Origin: Candidatus Velthaea versatilis
GTDB taxonomy: Bacteria; Vulcanimicrobiota; Vulcanimicrobiia; Vulcanimicrobiales; Vulcanimicrobiaceae
DNA: 32,881 nucleotides
Reading direction: 5' to 3'
Assembly (NCBI GenBank): GCA_003134035.1
Contig: PLAE01000167.1
Span: 1-32,881, forward strand
This document shows positions 17,312-25,344 of the stretch, one piece after another. The notes beneath the pieces were generated by a model. That model had not been told where the DNA came from and ran no database searches. It was given only the letters and a program-made list of their open reading frames with translations. The stretch's first letter is position 1, and the number at the start of each line of letters is the position of its first letter. The translations under genes were made by a program, and so were the position numbers.

Positions 17312-17870
17312 TCAGCCCTCGGTTCGGTCGGGCGAGTACGGCTGCCCGAGCACCAGCAGACAGCCGGCCATAAACGTATCGCCCAGACCCAACGTCATCC
17401 GTTGAAGCCCGCCAGCACGGCGCGACGTCGCGCGCGGCGGTCGGACGCCCGCGCTCGTCCAGCCGAATACGCGGGTCGAGCGTCGCGAGCACGTCGGGAC
17501 TGCGGCTCTGCAAAGCGAGCAGCGCCGGCGCGCCGAGTTGGGTCGGAACCCGCGCGGCATGCGGGCCGGTTCCGCCGCTCGCGAGCCGGCTTTCGATGCG
17601 CTCGTCCAGCCACCACGGTCCGTCCGGCCACGTGACGCGAATCTCGCCGCCGATTCCGGCCGCGGCCCGGCGCTGTTCGTTCGCGCGCCAGTGCGACGGC
17701 CGCGGGCGGGTCGGCCCGCCGCGAGCAGCGGACCCGCGGAACGCAGCGCGACGACCGCGTCGACGCATGCCGCTATGCCGCACAGCGTCAGCCCGCATGC
17801 CGTCGCGCCCGTCGAAAAAAGAACGTTGTTCTCGAAAAAGACCGGTCGCTTGCAGGCGGCCTCCGCGCTG
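17312..17870 (-). pseudogene. degenerate PfkB-type carbohydrate kinase (frameshifts and internal deletion)
   Basis: Fragments of one kinase lie in order but in different frames. An N-terminal strand region, LTLCGIAACVDAVVALRSAG, is in the frame that ends at 17312. The next block, IGGEIRVTWPDGPWWLDERI, through ESRLASGGTGPHAARV and NLG-like QLGAPALLAL, is in a second frame. A short piece, RAVLAGFNG, is in the third frame. The C-terminal catalytic signature GLGDTFMAGCLLVLG returns to the first frame. About half of a normal ~400-residue PfkB-like protein, including most of the centre, is missing between the GFNG block and GLGDTF. The intact GLGDT signature and the gene order next to an aldolase support a decayed sugar kinase. 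Upstream boundary approximate. Sequencing error could explain a shift but not the missing centre. Confidence 0.65.
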
Positions 17871-18033
17871 GGGCAAAAGCTGAAACTCGCCGTTCGTGAA
17901 ACCGGCGCTGCCTGGGGCAGCGGCCGGCGCAAGGAGCGGCTTCGTTGTGCAGCCGGTTCGACCCGGCTGTGCGCGGCACGCTGCCCAGTCCCGATGTTGG
18001 CCAATCTCCTTCCATGAGCGAGAGGTATACCAG

Positions 18034-19296
18034 TTGTCACGAGATCCAATCAGCCGGAAAACATTCGTCGCATCGAGCGCGGCGGCAGTCGCGGCTGCGA
18101 GCTTCCCCGTGTTCCTGCCGAAACGCGGCGCGGCGGCCGACTTGATTGTCATCGGCGCGAGCGAGGAGATCACCGGCGTCTACGCCGAGCCGGCCCGCAA
18201 CGAGATTCGCGGGATGCAACTGGCGGTGGATCAGATCAATAAGGCCGGCGGCGTCCTGTCGCGCCAAGTGAAGCTCGTCATCGAGGACAACGCGAACAAC
18301 CCCGGCACCGCCGTCGAGAAGGCGCGCAAGCTGATCCAAGTCGACAAGATCAACGCGCTGATCGGGACGGTCAACAGTGCCAACTCGCAGGCGACGAGCA
18401 ACGTTTGCTTAGAAGCCACCATCCCGTTCGTCGACACCGGCGGCCACACGGACTCCGTGACCGGGCAGCAGTGCCACTGGACGTCGTTCCGCACGTGCCA
18501 CAGCACCTGGATGGAAACGCATGCCACGGGCTACTCGATCGCCAACAAACTCGGCAAAAAGTGGTATTACTTGGCGCCCGATTACGCCTTCGGCCACTCG
18601 CTGCTCGACGGCTATAAAGATATCGAGAAAAAGCTCGGCGTCACCGTCGTCGGCGAGGACCTCGCGCCGCTGGGCACCACCGATTTCAGCGCGTATCTCA
18701 CCAAGGTGCTCAACGCGAAGCCGGACGTGCTCATCATCATGCAGCAAGGCCAGGACCTCATCAATTGCCTCAAGCAAGCGAACTCGCTCGGATTACTCAA
18801 GCGCATCGCCGTCGCGGGGCCGCAAGGCGAAATCGAAAACTTCTGGTCGCTGCCGAAAGAAGCGCGCGTCGGGTACTGGGGCTTCGAGTGGTATTACAAG
18901 AGCGCCCTGGTGACCGGCAAGAACAAAGCCGCCGCCGACTTCATCAAAACGTATACCGATCTCTACAAGCAGCCGCCGACGGCCCGCAGCGTATTCGGTT
19001 ACGTCACCGCGCAGCAGCTGGCCGCGGCCATTACCAAAGCCAAGTCGACCGACGCGGTGAAGGTCTCGCAGGCGCTCAGCGGCGAGCACTTCCAAGGCCT
19101 CTGGCAGGGTGACGCGTACTATCGCGACGTCGACCATCAACTGATCTGGCCGATGTGGTTCGGCCAAGTGCGCGGCGACGGCGCGGGCGGCGACGAGTGG
19201 AACATCTTCGAGGTCGTCGATTCGCAGCCGGGCGACAAAGTCGAAAAACCCGCCGACGATCAGAAGGCGGTCTGTAAACTGAACTACCCCGCGTGA
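18034..19296 (+). CDS. livK: LIV-type ABC transporter substrate-binding protein
   Basis: Exported binding protein of the branched-chain amino-acid (HAAT) family, 420 residues, predicted ligand amino acid, amide or small organic acid. I place the start at TTG 18034 because AGAGGT lies seven bases upstream; the frame continues upstream into non-coding sequence. The signal peptide carries a Tat-like ISRKTF motif with Arg-Lys in place of Arg-Arg, then an Ala-rich core and cleavage near RGAAA. The mature start IVIGASEEITGVYAEPARNE and the GPQGEIENFW and VFGYVTAQQLAAAI blocks are typical. It is first in a five-gene operon; its stop overlaps the next gene as GTGA. Confidence 0.9.
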   Translation: MSRDPISRKTFVASSAAAVAAASFPVFLPKRGAAADLIVIGASEEITGVYAEPARNEIRGMQLAVDQINKAGGVLSRQVKLVIEDNANNPGTAVEKARKLIQVDKINALIGTVNSANSQATSNVCLEATIPFVDTGGHTDSVTGQQCHWTSFRTCHSTWMETHATGYSIANKLGKKWYYLAPDYAFGHSLLDGYKDIEKKLGVTVVGEDLAPLGTTDFSAYLTKVLNAKPDVLIIMQQGQDLINCLKQANSLGLLKRIAVAGPQGEIENFWSLPKEARVGYWGFEWYYKSALVTGKNKAAADFIKTYTDLYKQPPTARSVFGYVTAQQLAAAITKAKSTDAVKVSQALSGEHFQGLWQGDAYYRDVDHQLIWPMWFGQVRGDGAGGDEWNIFEVVDSQPGDKVEKPADDQKAVCKLNYPA

Positions 19297-20165
19297 TCGA
19301 ACATCTCGCGCCCGAGATCGTCAACGGGATCGTGCTCGGCGCGTTCTACGCCATCATCGCGATCGGACTCTCGCTGATCATGAACCTGACGGGGACGATC
19401 AACCTCGCTCACGGCTCGTTCATGACCCTGGCGGGCTACCTCGCCTTTACCTTGATGTCGCGCGGCTCGAATTTTTGGTTCGCCCTCGCCGCGTCGGCGA
19501 TCTGTACCGCGATCATCGGCCTCGTCGTCGAGCGGCTGCTCATCTCGCCGCTCTACAAACGCGTCCCGCTTTACAGCCTGCTGCTCACCTTCGGGCTGTC
19601 GCTCGTTTTCGAAGAAGTGTTCCGGCTCATCTGGGGTCCGAGCACGGTGCCGTTCTCGGCGCCGCCCGAGTTGTCGGGCGCGACGCAAATCGGCGACGTC
19701 TTCTTGCCGACGTATCGCCTGTTCATCATGGTCGCGCTCGTCGTGGTGATGGTCGCGCTGCTGGTCTTTCTGTACCGCACGCGCCTGGGGCTGCGGCTGC
19801 GCGGCGCGGTGCAAGACGCCGAGATGCTCGCCGCGCTCGGGACCAATACGCAGCTGCTCTACATGACGAATTTCGGCCTCGGCATTCTGCTCGCCGCGAT
19901 CGCCGGCGTGCTGGCCGCCGGGCTCTTGGGTCTGGGACCCACGATGGGCAACGATCTGCTGATGCCCGCCTTCATCACCGTCGTCATCGGCGGGATGGGT
20001 TCGCTGGCCGGCAGCATCGTCGGCGGCCTGCTGGTCGGCCTCGCGATCAGCATCACAACGCTCTATTTGCCGGCGGCTTCTGAAGTCATCATGTACGTGC
20101 TCATGGCGGTCGTGCTGTTGATCCGGCCGCGCGGACTCTTCGGCGAAGAGGGCATTTTCGGATGA
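19293..20165 (+). CDS. livH: LIV-type ABC transporter permease, LivH
   Basis: Inner-membrane permease of 290 residues with about eight TM segments. The start GTG 19293 overlaps the binding-protein stop. The N-terminus (NGIVLGAFYAIIAIGLSLI) and the loop GTINLAHGSFMTLAGYL are diagnostic for LivH. The EAA-like loop LRLRGAVQDAEMLAALGTNT and the GGMGSLAGSIVGGLLVGL segment are also standard. It pairs with the LivM-type permease that overlaps it by ATGA. Confidence 0.93.
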   Translation: MIEHLAPEIVNGIVLGAFYAIIAIGLSLIMNLTGTINLAHGSFMTLAGYLAFTLMSRGSNFWFALAASAICTAIIGLVVERLLISPLYKRVPLYSLLLTFGLSLVFEEVFRLIWGPSTVPFSAPPELSGATQIGDVFLPTYRLFIMVALVVVMVALLVFLYRTRLGLRLRGAVQDAEMLAALGTNTQLLYMTNFGLGILLAAIAGVLAAGLLGLGPTMGNDLLMPAFITVVIGGMGSLAGSIVGGLLVGLAISITTLYLPAASEVIMYVLMAVVLLIRPRGLFGEEGIFG

Positions 20166-21169
20166 TGAAATTCGCCAACGTCATCGGCGTGTCGTTCATG
20201 GCCGTGCTGCTGGTGCTGCTGCCGCTGCTGCTGCCGGCGGTCGGACTGAACATCTCGCTGGGCACCACCGTCATCTTGTTCGCGCTCGCCGCGTCGAGCG
20301 TCAACGTGCTGCTCGGCTTCACCGGACTCATGGCGTTCGGCAACGCCGCCTTTTTCGGAGTCGGCGCCTACGGTTCGGCGCTCTTCATCGCCGACGTCAA
20401 CGCGAACCTGATCCTTGGGCTGATCGTCGGCACCGTGTGCTCGACGCTGGCGGCGGCCATCATCGCGCCGTTCTTGATCCGCCGGCGGGGCATCTATTTC
20501 TCACTGCTGACGATCGCGTTCGGCCAAGTCTTCTACTTCATCGCGTATCGTTGGAGCAACGTGACCGGCGGCGAGGACGGTTTCTCGATATCGAAACCGC
20601 CGATCTTCGGCGGTTCGTCCCCGACGCTCAACGGCTCGTCGTACTACTACTTCTGTCTGGCGATCTTCGCCGTGCTGCTGTTCGTGCTCTGGCGCATCAT
20701 GCGCTCACCCTTCGGCTTGACGCTGCAAGGCATCGCCCAGAACGAGGCCCGCGTGCGGTACCTGGGGATCAACAGCGACCGCTTCATCTTCGTGGCGCTG
20801 CTGCTTTCCGGCTTCGTGGCCGGACTCGGCGGCGCGCTGTACTCGGTGTCGATCGCTTTTTCGTATCCGCTGCTCATGGATTGGCATCAGTCTGGCGACT
20901 TCGTCATGATGGTCATCTTGGGCGGTGTCGGGACGATCTGGGGGCCGGTCATCGGTGCGGCGATCTACGCGATCGCCCAGAACGTGCTGTCGTCGTTCAC
21001 ACCGGCGTGGCAGATCATCATCGGCGGCATGTTCATCTTCTTCGTTTTGGTGTTTCCCAAAGGATTGCTCGGTCTGGGTGCCGCGCGGCGCCGGCGTGAA
21101 GAGGAAGCGTCCCAGGATCCCGACGTTGCGGTCGTACCGGCCGGACTCATCGAAGGAAGGCAGCCGTGA
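20162..21169 (+). CDS. livM: LIV-type ABC transporter permease, LivM
   Basis: Second permease of the LIV-type importer, 335 residues, about nine TM segments. Family features: VNVLLGFTGLMAFGNAAFFGVGAY, RRRGIYFSLLTIAFGQVFY, the coupling loop LTLQGIAQNEARVRYLGIN and MMVILGGVGTIWGPVIGAA. A short charged C-terminal tail (about 30 residues, with RRRREEEAS) follows the last membrane segment. The start overlaps the LivH stop by four bases, and the stop overlaps the LivG start (GTGA). Confidence 0.93.
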   Translation: MMKFANVIGVSFMAVLLVLLPLLLPAVGLNISLGTTVILFALAASSVNVLLGFTGLMAFGNAAFFGVGAYGSALFIADVNANLILGLIVGTVCSTLAAAIIAPFLIRRRGIYFSLLTIAFGQVFYFIAYRWSNVTGGEDGFSISKPPIFGGSSPTLNGSSYYYFCLAIFAVLLFVLWRIMRSPFGLTLQGIAQNEARVRYLGINSDRFIFVALLLSGFVAGLGGALYSVSIAFSYPLLMDWHQSGDFVMMVILGGVGTIWGPVIGAAIYAIAQNVLSSFTPAWQIIIGGMFIFFVLVFPKGLLGLGAARRRREEEASQDPDVAVVPAGLIEGRQP

Positions 21170-21948
21170 CCGCCAACGCCAACGCCGCACCGTTCCTACG
21201 CGCCAAAGACGTCGCGCTCTCGTTCGGCGGCGTGAAAGCCGTCGCGGGGGTGGATCTCGATGTCGCCGAACGCGAGATCGTCGCGATCATCGGGCCCAAC
21301 GGGGCGGGGAAGACCAGCTTCTTCAACGCGCTCTCGGGCTTCTTCTATCCCGATTCGGGGACGGTCACGTTGCGCGGCCAAGACATTACCCGGCTGCGCA
21401 ATTTCGAGCGCATCCGCCTGGGTATGAGCCGCACGTTCCAAACACCGAGCATCTTCGCCGAATTAACGGTCCGCGAAAACATCATGATGGGGCTGCAGGC
21501 GCAGGCGAACGTCGCCTTCAGCATGCGCGGTTTGGGCGCGCGCGGCAAAGAGCTGGCAGGCCGGGTCGACGAGCTGCTCGATTTCGTGCAGTTGCGCAGC
21601 ATGAAGGAACGCCAAGTCGCGACGCTGTCACACGGCGGCCAACGCCTCGTCGAGATCGCGATGAGCCTCTCGACGTCACCGTCGTGCGTGCTGCTCGACG
21701 AGCCGACCGCCGGCCTGGCCGCCGCCGACACCACGCGGATCATGGAAGTCGTGCGCGATCTGCACGACCGTCTGGGCCTTACGGTGATCTTCGTCGAGCA
21801 CAATATGCGTTTCGTGTCGGCACTCGCGAATTCGGTTCTGTGCATGAATCGCGGCAAGGTCATCGCGCGCGGAACCCCCGCGGCCGTCCTTTCCGACGCC
21901 CAGGTGCGCGAAGCGTATCTGGGTTCCGAGGAGATCGTCAATGTCTGA
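21166..21948 (+). CDS. livG: LIV-type ABC transporter ATPase, LivG
   Basis: ATP-binding subunit of 260 residues. Walker A GPNGAGKTS is at residues 43-51. The LivG-type Q-loop is MSRTFQTPSIFAELTVREN. The signature is LSHGGQRLVEIA, with His where most ABC proteins have Ser-Gly, a common variant in LivG. Walker B is CVLLDEPTAGL and the switch His is in VIFVEHNM. It starts at GTG 21166 overlapping LivM, and overlaps LivF by eight bases. Confidence 0.94.
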   Translation: MTANANAAPFLRAKDVALSFGGVKAVAGVDLDVAEREIVAIIGPNGAGKTSFFNALSGFFYPDSGTVTLRGQDITRLRNFERIRLGMSRTFQTPSIFAELTVRENIMMGLQAQANVAFSMRGLGARGKELAGRVDELLDFVQLRSMKERQVATLSHGGQRLVEIAMSLSTSPSCVLLDEPTAGLAAADTTRIMEVVRDLHDRLGLTVIFVEHNMRFVSALANSVLCMNRGKVIARGTPAAVLSDAQVREAYLGSEEIVNV

Positions 21949-22675
21949 TGCCCGGCTGCTCGAAGTCGAGCGCATCAACACCTATTACGGCAAGAGCCAC
22001 ATTCTGCACGACGTCTCGCTGCACGTCGAACAAGGCGAGATCGTCACCCTGCTCGGGCTCAACGGCGCGGGAAAAACGACGACGCTGCGCAGCATTCTGG
22101 GCCTCACACCGCCGCGTACCGGCACGGTCAAGCTCAACGGACGTGAACTGCGCGGCCTCGCGCCGCACGCGGTCGCGCGCCTCGGCGTCGGTTACGTGCC
22201 CGAGGGCCGCCGGATGTTCAAAAACTTGTCGGTGCTCGAAAACCTGCAGTTAGCCGAACGCGGAACCGTGGGCGACGGATGGACGATCGGCCGAGTCTAC
22301 GACCGTTTCCCCAAGCTCAAGGAACTCGCCGGACGCAAATCCGGCCGGCTCTCGGGCGGCGAACAGGAAATGCTCGCCATCGGGCGCGCGCTCGTCGGCA
22401 ATCCCAAACTCATTCTCGTCGACGAACCCTCGCAGGGCCTCGCGCCGATCATCGTCATCGAACTTTACAAGACGCTCGAAGAGCTGCGCCGCCAGGGCGC
22501 CTCGATTTTACTCGTCGAGCAGAACGCGTTGCTCGCGCTCAAAGTCTCGCAGCGCGCCTACGTCATCGACGACGGCCATATCGTCCACACCGGGGCCGCG
22601 GACGAACTCGCCCACGACCAGCCGCGCATCCGCGGGCTCATGGGTTTGCGCGAGGACGAGGATATTCCGGCGTAA
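21941..22675 (+). CDS. livF: LIV-type ABC transporter ATPase, LivF
   Basis: Second ATPase of the importer, 244 residues, and probably last in the LIV operon. Walker A GLNGAGKTT is followed by GVGYVPEGRRMFKNLSVLENL, a LivF hallmark. The signature is LSGGEQEMLAIGRALVG, Walker B LILVDEPSQGLAP, and the switch His is replaced by Gln in LLVEQNALLAL, as usual in LivF. A GC-rich hairpin follows the stop. Confidence 0.94.
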   Translation: MSDARLLEVERINTYYGKSHILHDVSLHVEQGEIVTLLGLNGAGKTTTLRSILGLTPPRTGTVKLNGRELRGLAPHAVARLGVGYVPEGRRMFKNLSVLENLQLAERGTVGDGWTIGRVYDRFPKLKELAGRKSGRLSGGEQEMLAIGRALVGNPKLILVDEPSQGLAPIIVIELYKTLEELRRQGASILLVEQNALLALKVSQRAYVIDDGHIVHTGAADELAHDQPRIRGLMGLREDEDIPA

Positions 22676-22695
22676 ACGAGCCCCGCCGCGCGTCC

Positions 22696-22734
22696 GGGCA
22701 GCTTGGCCAAAGCCCCAGGGGCGGCCGAGCGCCC
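22696..22734 (+). terminator. GC-rich hairpin after the LIV operon
   Basis: An imperfect stem joins GGGC-A-GCTTGGCC (22696-22708) and GGCCGAGC-GCCC (22723-22734), twelve pairs with one bulge and one G-U, around a 14-base loop. No T-run follows, so it may only partly stop transcription into the downstream gene. Confidence 0.4.
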
Positions 22735-22754
22735 GTGCGCGAACTCTGTGCGAC

Positions 22755-23462
22755 GTGAACACGTATCCGCCGCCGCCCTGGCGGCTCGAAGGCTGGGGCG
22801 TCGCGACCTTCGGACTCCTCGATAGCGCCGCGGCAAAAGGGTTCGTCCCCGCCGGCGCGCGGCTCGTCACGATCGTACCCGGGAAAACCGTCGGCGGCCT
22901 ACTGTTCCTTTCGTACGAGCGCGGATCGCTGGTCTACCGCGAACTCAACGTCGTCGCCGGGCTGGCGCGGGTCGGGATGCGCTTCGCGTATTTGCTGGCC
23001 CGGCTGTACGTCGACAGTTCGGCATCGCTAGCCGGCGGACGCGAAATTTGGGGCGTCCCCAAAGAACTTGCGACGTTCGGCGTCGGACAGTCCGACGGAC
23101 TGACCACGATCGACGTGCTGAACGGCACGCAGCGCATCTGCCGGCTGCGTTGCACGGCCCCGGGACCCGGGTTGCGGCTACCGATCCCCTTGCCGTCGTT
23201 CGGCTTACGCGATGACGCGTTTCTCTTCTTCACCGGGACGCTGCTGGCCCGAACCTCGCTGATCCGGGCGAGCGTCGAAATGCCGGTCGAAGGTCCGTTC
23301 GCCGGGCTGGGACTGAGCCGGCCCCTCATCGCGCTGCGCTGTGACAACGCGACCATCGCCGTCCCGGCGCCACGCGTCATCAGCCGGCCGTTCGGCCTGC
23401 GGGCGGCGGTCGCCGAACCGGCCCGCTTTCGCGAGCGCGTGCCGGCCGACCAAACGCGTTGA
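22755..23462 (+). CDS. acetoacetate decarboxylase-family protein
   Basis: The protein has 235 residues and belongs to the acetoacetate decarboxylase-like superfamily. The diagnostic block is SSASLAGGREIWGVPKELATFGV (about residues 91-113). In characterised decarboxylases two lysines sit together in a PKK motif, and the first forms the Schiff base; here the motif is PKE, so that lysine is kept and its partner is Glu. Such variants are widespread, and some members have other activities (aldolase, dehydratase). The start is GTG 22755, 79 bases after livF. No membrane segment is visible. It may act on the acid imported by the LIV system, but proximity is the only support. Confidence 0.8.
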   Translation: MNTYPPPPWRLEGWGVATFGLLDSAAAKGFVPAGARLVTIVPGKTVGGLLFLSYERGSLVYRELNVVAGLARVGMRFAYLLARLYVDSSASLAGGREIWGVPKELATFGVGQSDGLTTIDVLNGTQRICRLRCTAPGPGLRLPIPLPSFGLRDDAFLFFTGTLLARTSLIRASVEMPVEGPFAGLGLSRPLIALRCDNATIAVPAPRVISRPFGLRAAVAEPARFRERVPADQTR

Positions 23463-23568
23463 ACGCGGCATCTCCGAACGCGTTCGGTCTTCGACGTTTC
23501 GGGAACCTTTTGCGGCATTTCGGGCACGAAAAGTCCCCCGCTCAGGCGATCGAGGTATCCTAGCGCAC

Positions 23569-24462
23569 ATGCAACGTCCGATCATGGTCGCCGTCGGCGG
23601 CGATTCCGGTACCGGCAAAGTCACCCTCTGCAAGGGGCTGCGTGAAATTTTCGGCGAGGAGCGCTGCGTTGAAGTGCGCCTCGACGGTTACTTCGGCCTC
23701 AATCGGGCGCAGCGGCATGCCGTATCAATCACCGCCCTCGATCCGCGCGCGCACAACTTCGCCCAGATGGAAGAAGATCTGTGGCATCTCGCGCACGGGG
23801 AAACGGTCGAAAAGCCGATCTACGATCATCGGCGCGGCGCCGTCGGCCGGCATGAGACGATCGAGCCGCGCGAAATCATTCTGGTCCAGGGGATGTTCCC
23901 GCTCTACACCTGGGCGCTGCGCTCGCTTTTCGATGTGGCGGTGTGGCTGGAACCCGACGCCGGCCTCAAGCAGAACTGGGCGATTCACCGCGACGTTACC
24001 GAGCGCGGCTATACCGAAGAGCAAGTCCGGGCCGAGCTCGCGCGTCGGCGTCCCGACTACGAGAAGTACATCGCTCCGCAAGCCCGCTATGCCGACTTGC
24101 GGGCATGTTTCTCGCAAAGCGGCGTGACGTTCTACAAGAGTGCACGCCTCGCACCGCTCAATTCGAGCGAGATCGCAACCAAGTATTCACGGATGCGCGA
24201 ACTCGAGCGCGACGGCGGGCCCTTCCCGCGGACGATCCTCGAAGTCGATGGCACGATCGATGAGCCGTCGGCACGATTTCTCGAAGACGCGATATGGAAG
24301 CGCATCGGCAATCGCCATGCGACCGTCCGGCCCGAGCGGCTGGGGCTGTTTACGGATGAGGCCGGCAGCCACAGTTCACCGATGCTCGCACTTACGCAAT
24401 TGTTCGTCGCGTTGCGCATTTGTCTGGTGGCAAATGAACTCAGCGACGCGGCGGCTGTTTAG
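23569..24462 (+). CDS. prk: phosphoribulokinase/uridine kinase-family P-loop kinase
   Basis: The protein has 297 residues and most resembles phosphoribulokinases, which convert ribulose-5-phosphate to ribulose-1,5-bisphosphate in the Calvin cycle. Visible blocks: P-loop GGDSGTGKVTL (residues 9-19, Val where Ser is usual), RLDGYFGLNR with the catalytic-Asp position, ITALDPRAHNFAQM, KPIYDHRRG, and the long motif WAIHRDVTERGYTEEQV then RRPDYEKYIAPQARYAD. At the place of the usual EG-L/M-HP acid, this protein has VQGMFPLY, with Gln for Glu. The start is ATG 23569, with a GAGG about 13 bases upstream. No RuBisCO gene is in the window, so the role may differ (for instance other ribulose or nucleoside phosphorylation). 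Confidence 0.82.
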   Translation: MQRPIMVAVGGDSGTGKVTLCKGLREIFGEERCVEVRLDGYFGLNRAQRHAVSITALDPRAHNFAQMEEDLWHLAHGETVEKPIYDHRRGAVGRHETIEPREIILVQGMFPLYTWALRSLFDVAVWLEPDAGLKQNWAIHRDVTERGYTEEQVRAELARRRPDYEKYIAPQARYADLRACFSQSGVTFYKSARLAPLNSSEIATKYSRMRELERDGGPFPRTILEVDGTIDEPSARFLEDAIWKRIGNRHATVRPERLGLFTDEAGSHSSPMLALTQLFVALRICLVANELSDAAAV

Positions 24463-24487
24463 GGCGCGGGGCGGCGTCGGGACCGAA

Positions 24488-24700
24488 TTACGAGCGGCCG
24501 TGCAGACTGTGGCGCTCGCGCTCGAGGCGCGCGGCACGGTCGCGTTGGCCCGAGCGCCAAGCGTCGAAGCCGGCCGCGGCGAGCACGATCAGCCAGAGCA
24601 GGCCGATCGATGAAACCGCCCACGACGGCAGATGCGTCATCAAAAGGTCCACGAGAACGATGAGCACCGTCACCGCAAGCAGTAACCGAAATAGTGGCAA
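24488..24700 (-). CDS. small two-TM membrane protein
   Basis: The protein has 70 residues: two hydrophobic helices (RLLLAVTVLIVLVDLLM and SSIGLLWLIVLAAAGF) and a charged C-terminal tail rich in Arg (SGQRDRAARLERER). No family is recognised. The start TTG 24700 is supported by a GAGG ribosome-binding site eight bases before it and a promoter-like pair farther upstream. It faces the kinase gene convergently, 25 bases from its stop. The function is unknown. Confidence 0.7.
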   Translation of the reverse strand: MPLFRLLLAVTVLIVLVDLLMTHLPSWAVSSIGLLWLIVLAAAGFDAWRSGQRDRAARLERERHSLHGRS

Positions 24701-24729
24701 GGTCTGGAATCCTCGATTAAGAAAGCGTT

Positions 24730-24758
24730 ATTGTTCATACCATAGCGCATCGCGTCAA
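24730..24758 (-). promoter_or_regulatory. sigma70-like promoter for the small membrane protein
   Basis: On the minus strand a TTGACG -35 element (complement of 24753-24758) is followed after exactly 17 bases by AACAAT (complement of 24730-24735), about 30 bases upstream of the TTG start. The -35 matches five of six consensus bases, the -10 four of six. Confidence 0.4.
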
Positions 24759-24832
24759 TGGACGCTAATGCCGGACGGCCCAAAATACCCGGGTCTGTTG
24801 TAATGCCCGCGAAAGTTGTTTTCATTCCGAGC

Positions 24833-24860
24833 TATGCACGAAACAAAGTGCGTATTTTTT
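24833..24860 (+). terminator. intrinsic terminator with no assigned gene upstream
   Basis: A 7-bp stem (TATGCAC/GTGCGTA, one G-U pair) with an 8-base loop is followed at once by six T residues (24855-24860) on the plus strand. The nearest plus-strand gene ends about 370 bases upstream, beyond a gene on the opposite strand. It could end a small RNA or a long 3' extension of the kinase transcript. Confidence 0.5.
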
Positions 24861-25037
24861 GGTACTTCGTGAGTCCATCGAATGCCGGAGAAAGCACCGT
24901 AACGTAATGGTTTTCCGAAATGAGCGGAGGGCACGAGCTTCAACAGAGCGGCGACACACCAAGCGCTCTTCTGTGCAATGCTCGGCGGATAAATGCACCG
25001 CGGATAACGACTCGTCGGGCAATGCCGATAAAGCGCG

Positions 25038-25056
25038 TTAAAGCAAGTTGCTTTAA
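25038..25056. promoter_or_regulatory. perfect 19-bp palindrome, candidate operator
   Basis: TTAAAGCAAGTTGCTTTAA consists of two 9-bp arms around a central G. A nearby TTGCAA (25057-25062) and TAGTAT (25082-25087) could be promoter elements with a long 19-base spacer, which would place the palindrome over or just before the -35. This layout suits a dimeric repressor. No regulator gene is adjacent. Confidence 0.45.
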
Positions 25057-25344
25057 TTGCAAGTGTGCTGCGTATTTCGAATAGTATACCGCTGAGGAAA
25101 TGTCAACCGCCGTTATGTCGCGGATTCGACGAACCGTTCCCACTCGGAGTAGGCCCCGACTCCTGGTCTCGTCGATGCATGGCGGCCCCACGCCGCCGAC
25201 GCCGAGTCGCGGCGTCCCCGGATAGCGCGCCACTTCCGCCGGGCCACGGAGGTAAGGCGGTCGGCGTGCAGCTCCGTCGTCGTGTTGGTGCCCGCGCGCT
25301 TATGCGCGTCATGTTCCTGGATGCTTCACCGATATAGACTCCTG

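Larger units (their letters stand above)
24759..25344. other. gene-poor, AT-richer intergenic region
   Basis: About 590 bases without a gene I can support on either strand. The left two thirds (to about 25100) are clearly richer in A and T than the flanking genes. They contain an intrinsic-terminator-like element (24833-24860), a perfect 19-bp palindrome (25038-25056) and promoter-like AT stretches just after it. The right third is GC-rich again, with several short open frames (for example an ATG at 25099 to a stop near 25224) that lack a convincing sequence. Confidence 0.6.

Noticed and set aside
17289-18173. The aldolase-like gene might be a 650-residue fusion, since its frame stays open upstream
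   Set aside because: The upstream part mixes kinase fragments with shadow sequence of the binding-protein gene. The aldolase has a natural start at 17288, and the kinase-like pieces change frame.
25065-25337. Short open frames on both strands in the intergenic region, and possible structured RNA in its GC-rich right part
   Set aside because: The peptides are low-complexity, Arg/Pro-rich and lack ribosome-binding sites at sensible spacing. I could not match the GC-rich part to SRP RNA, RNase P RNA, tmRNA or any riboswitch.
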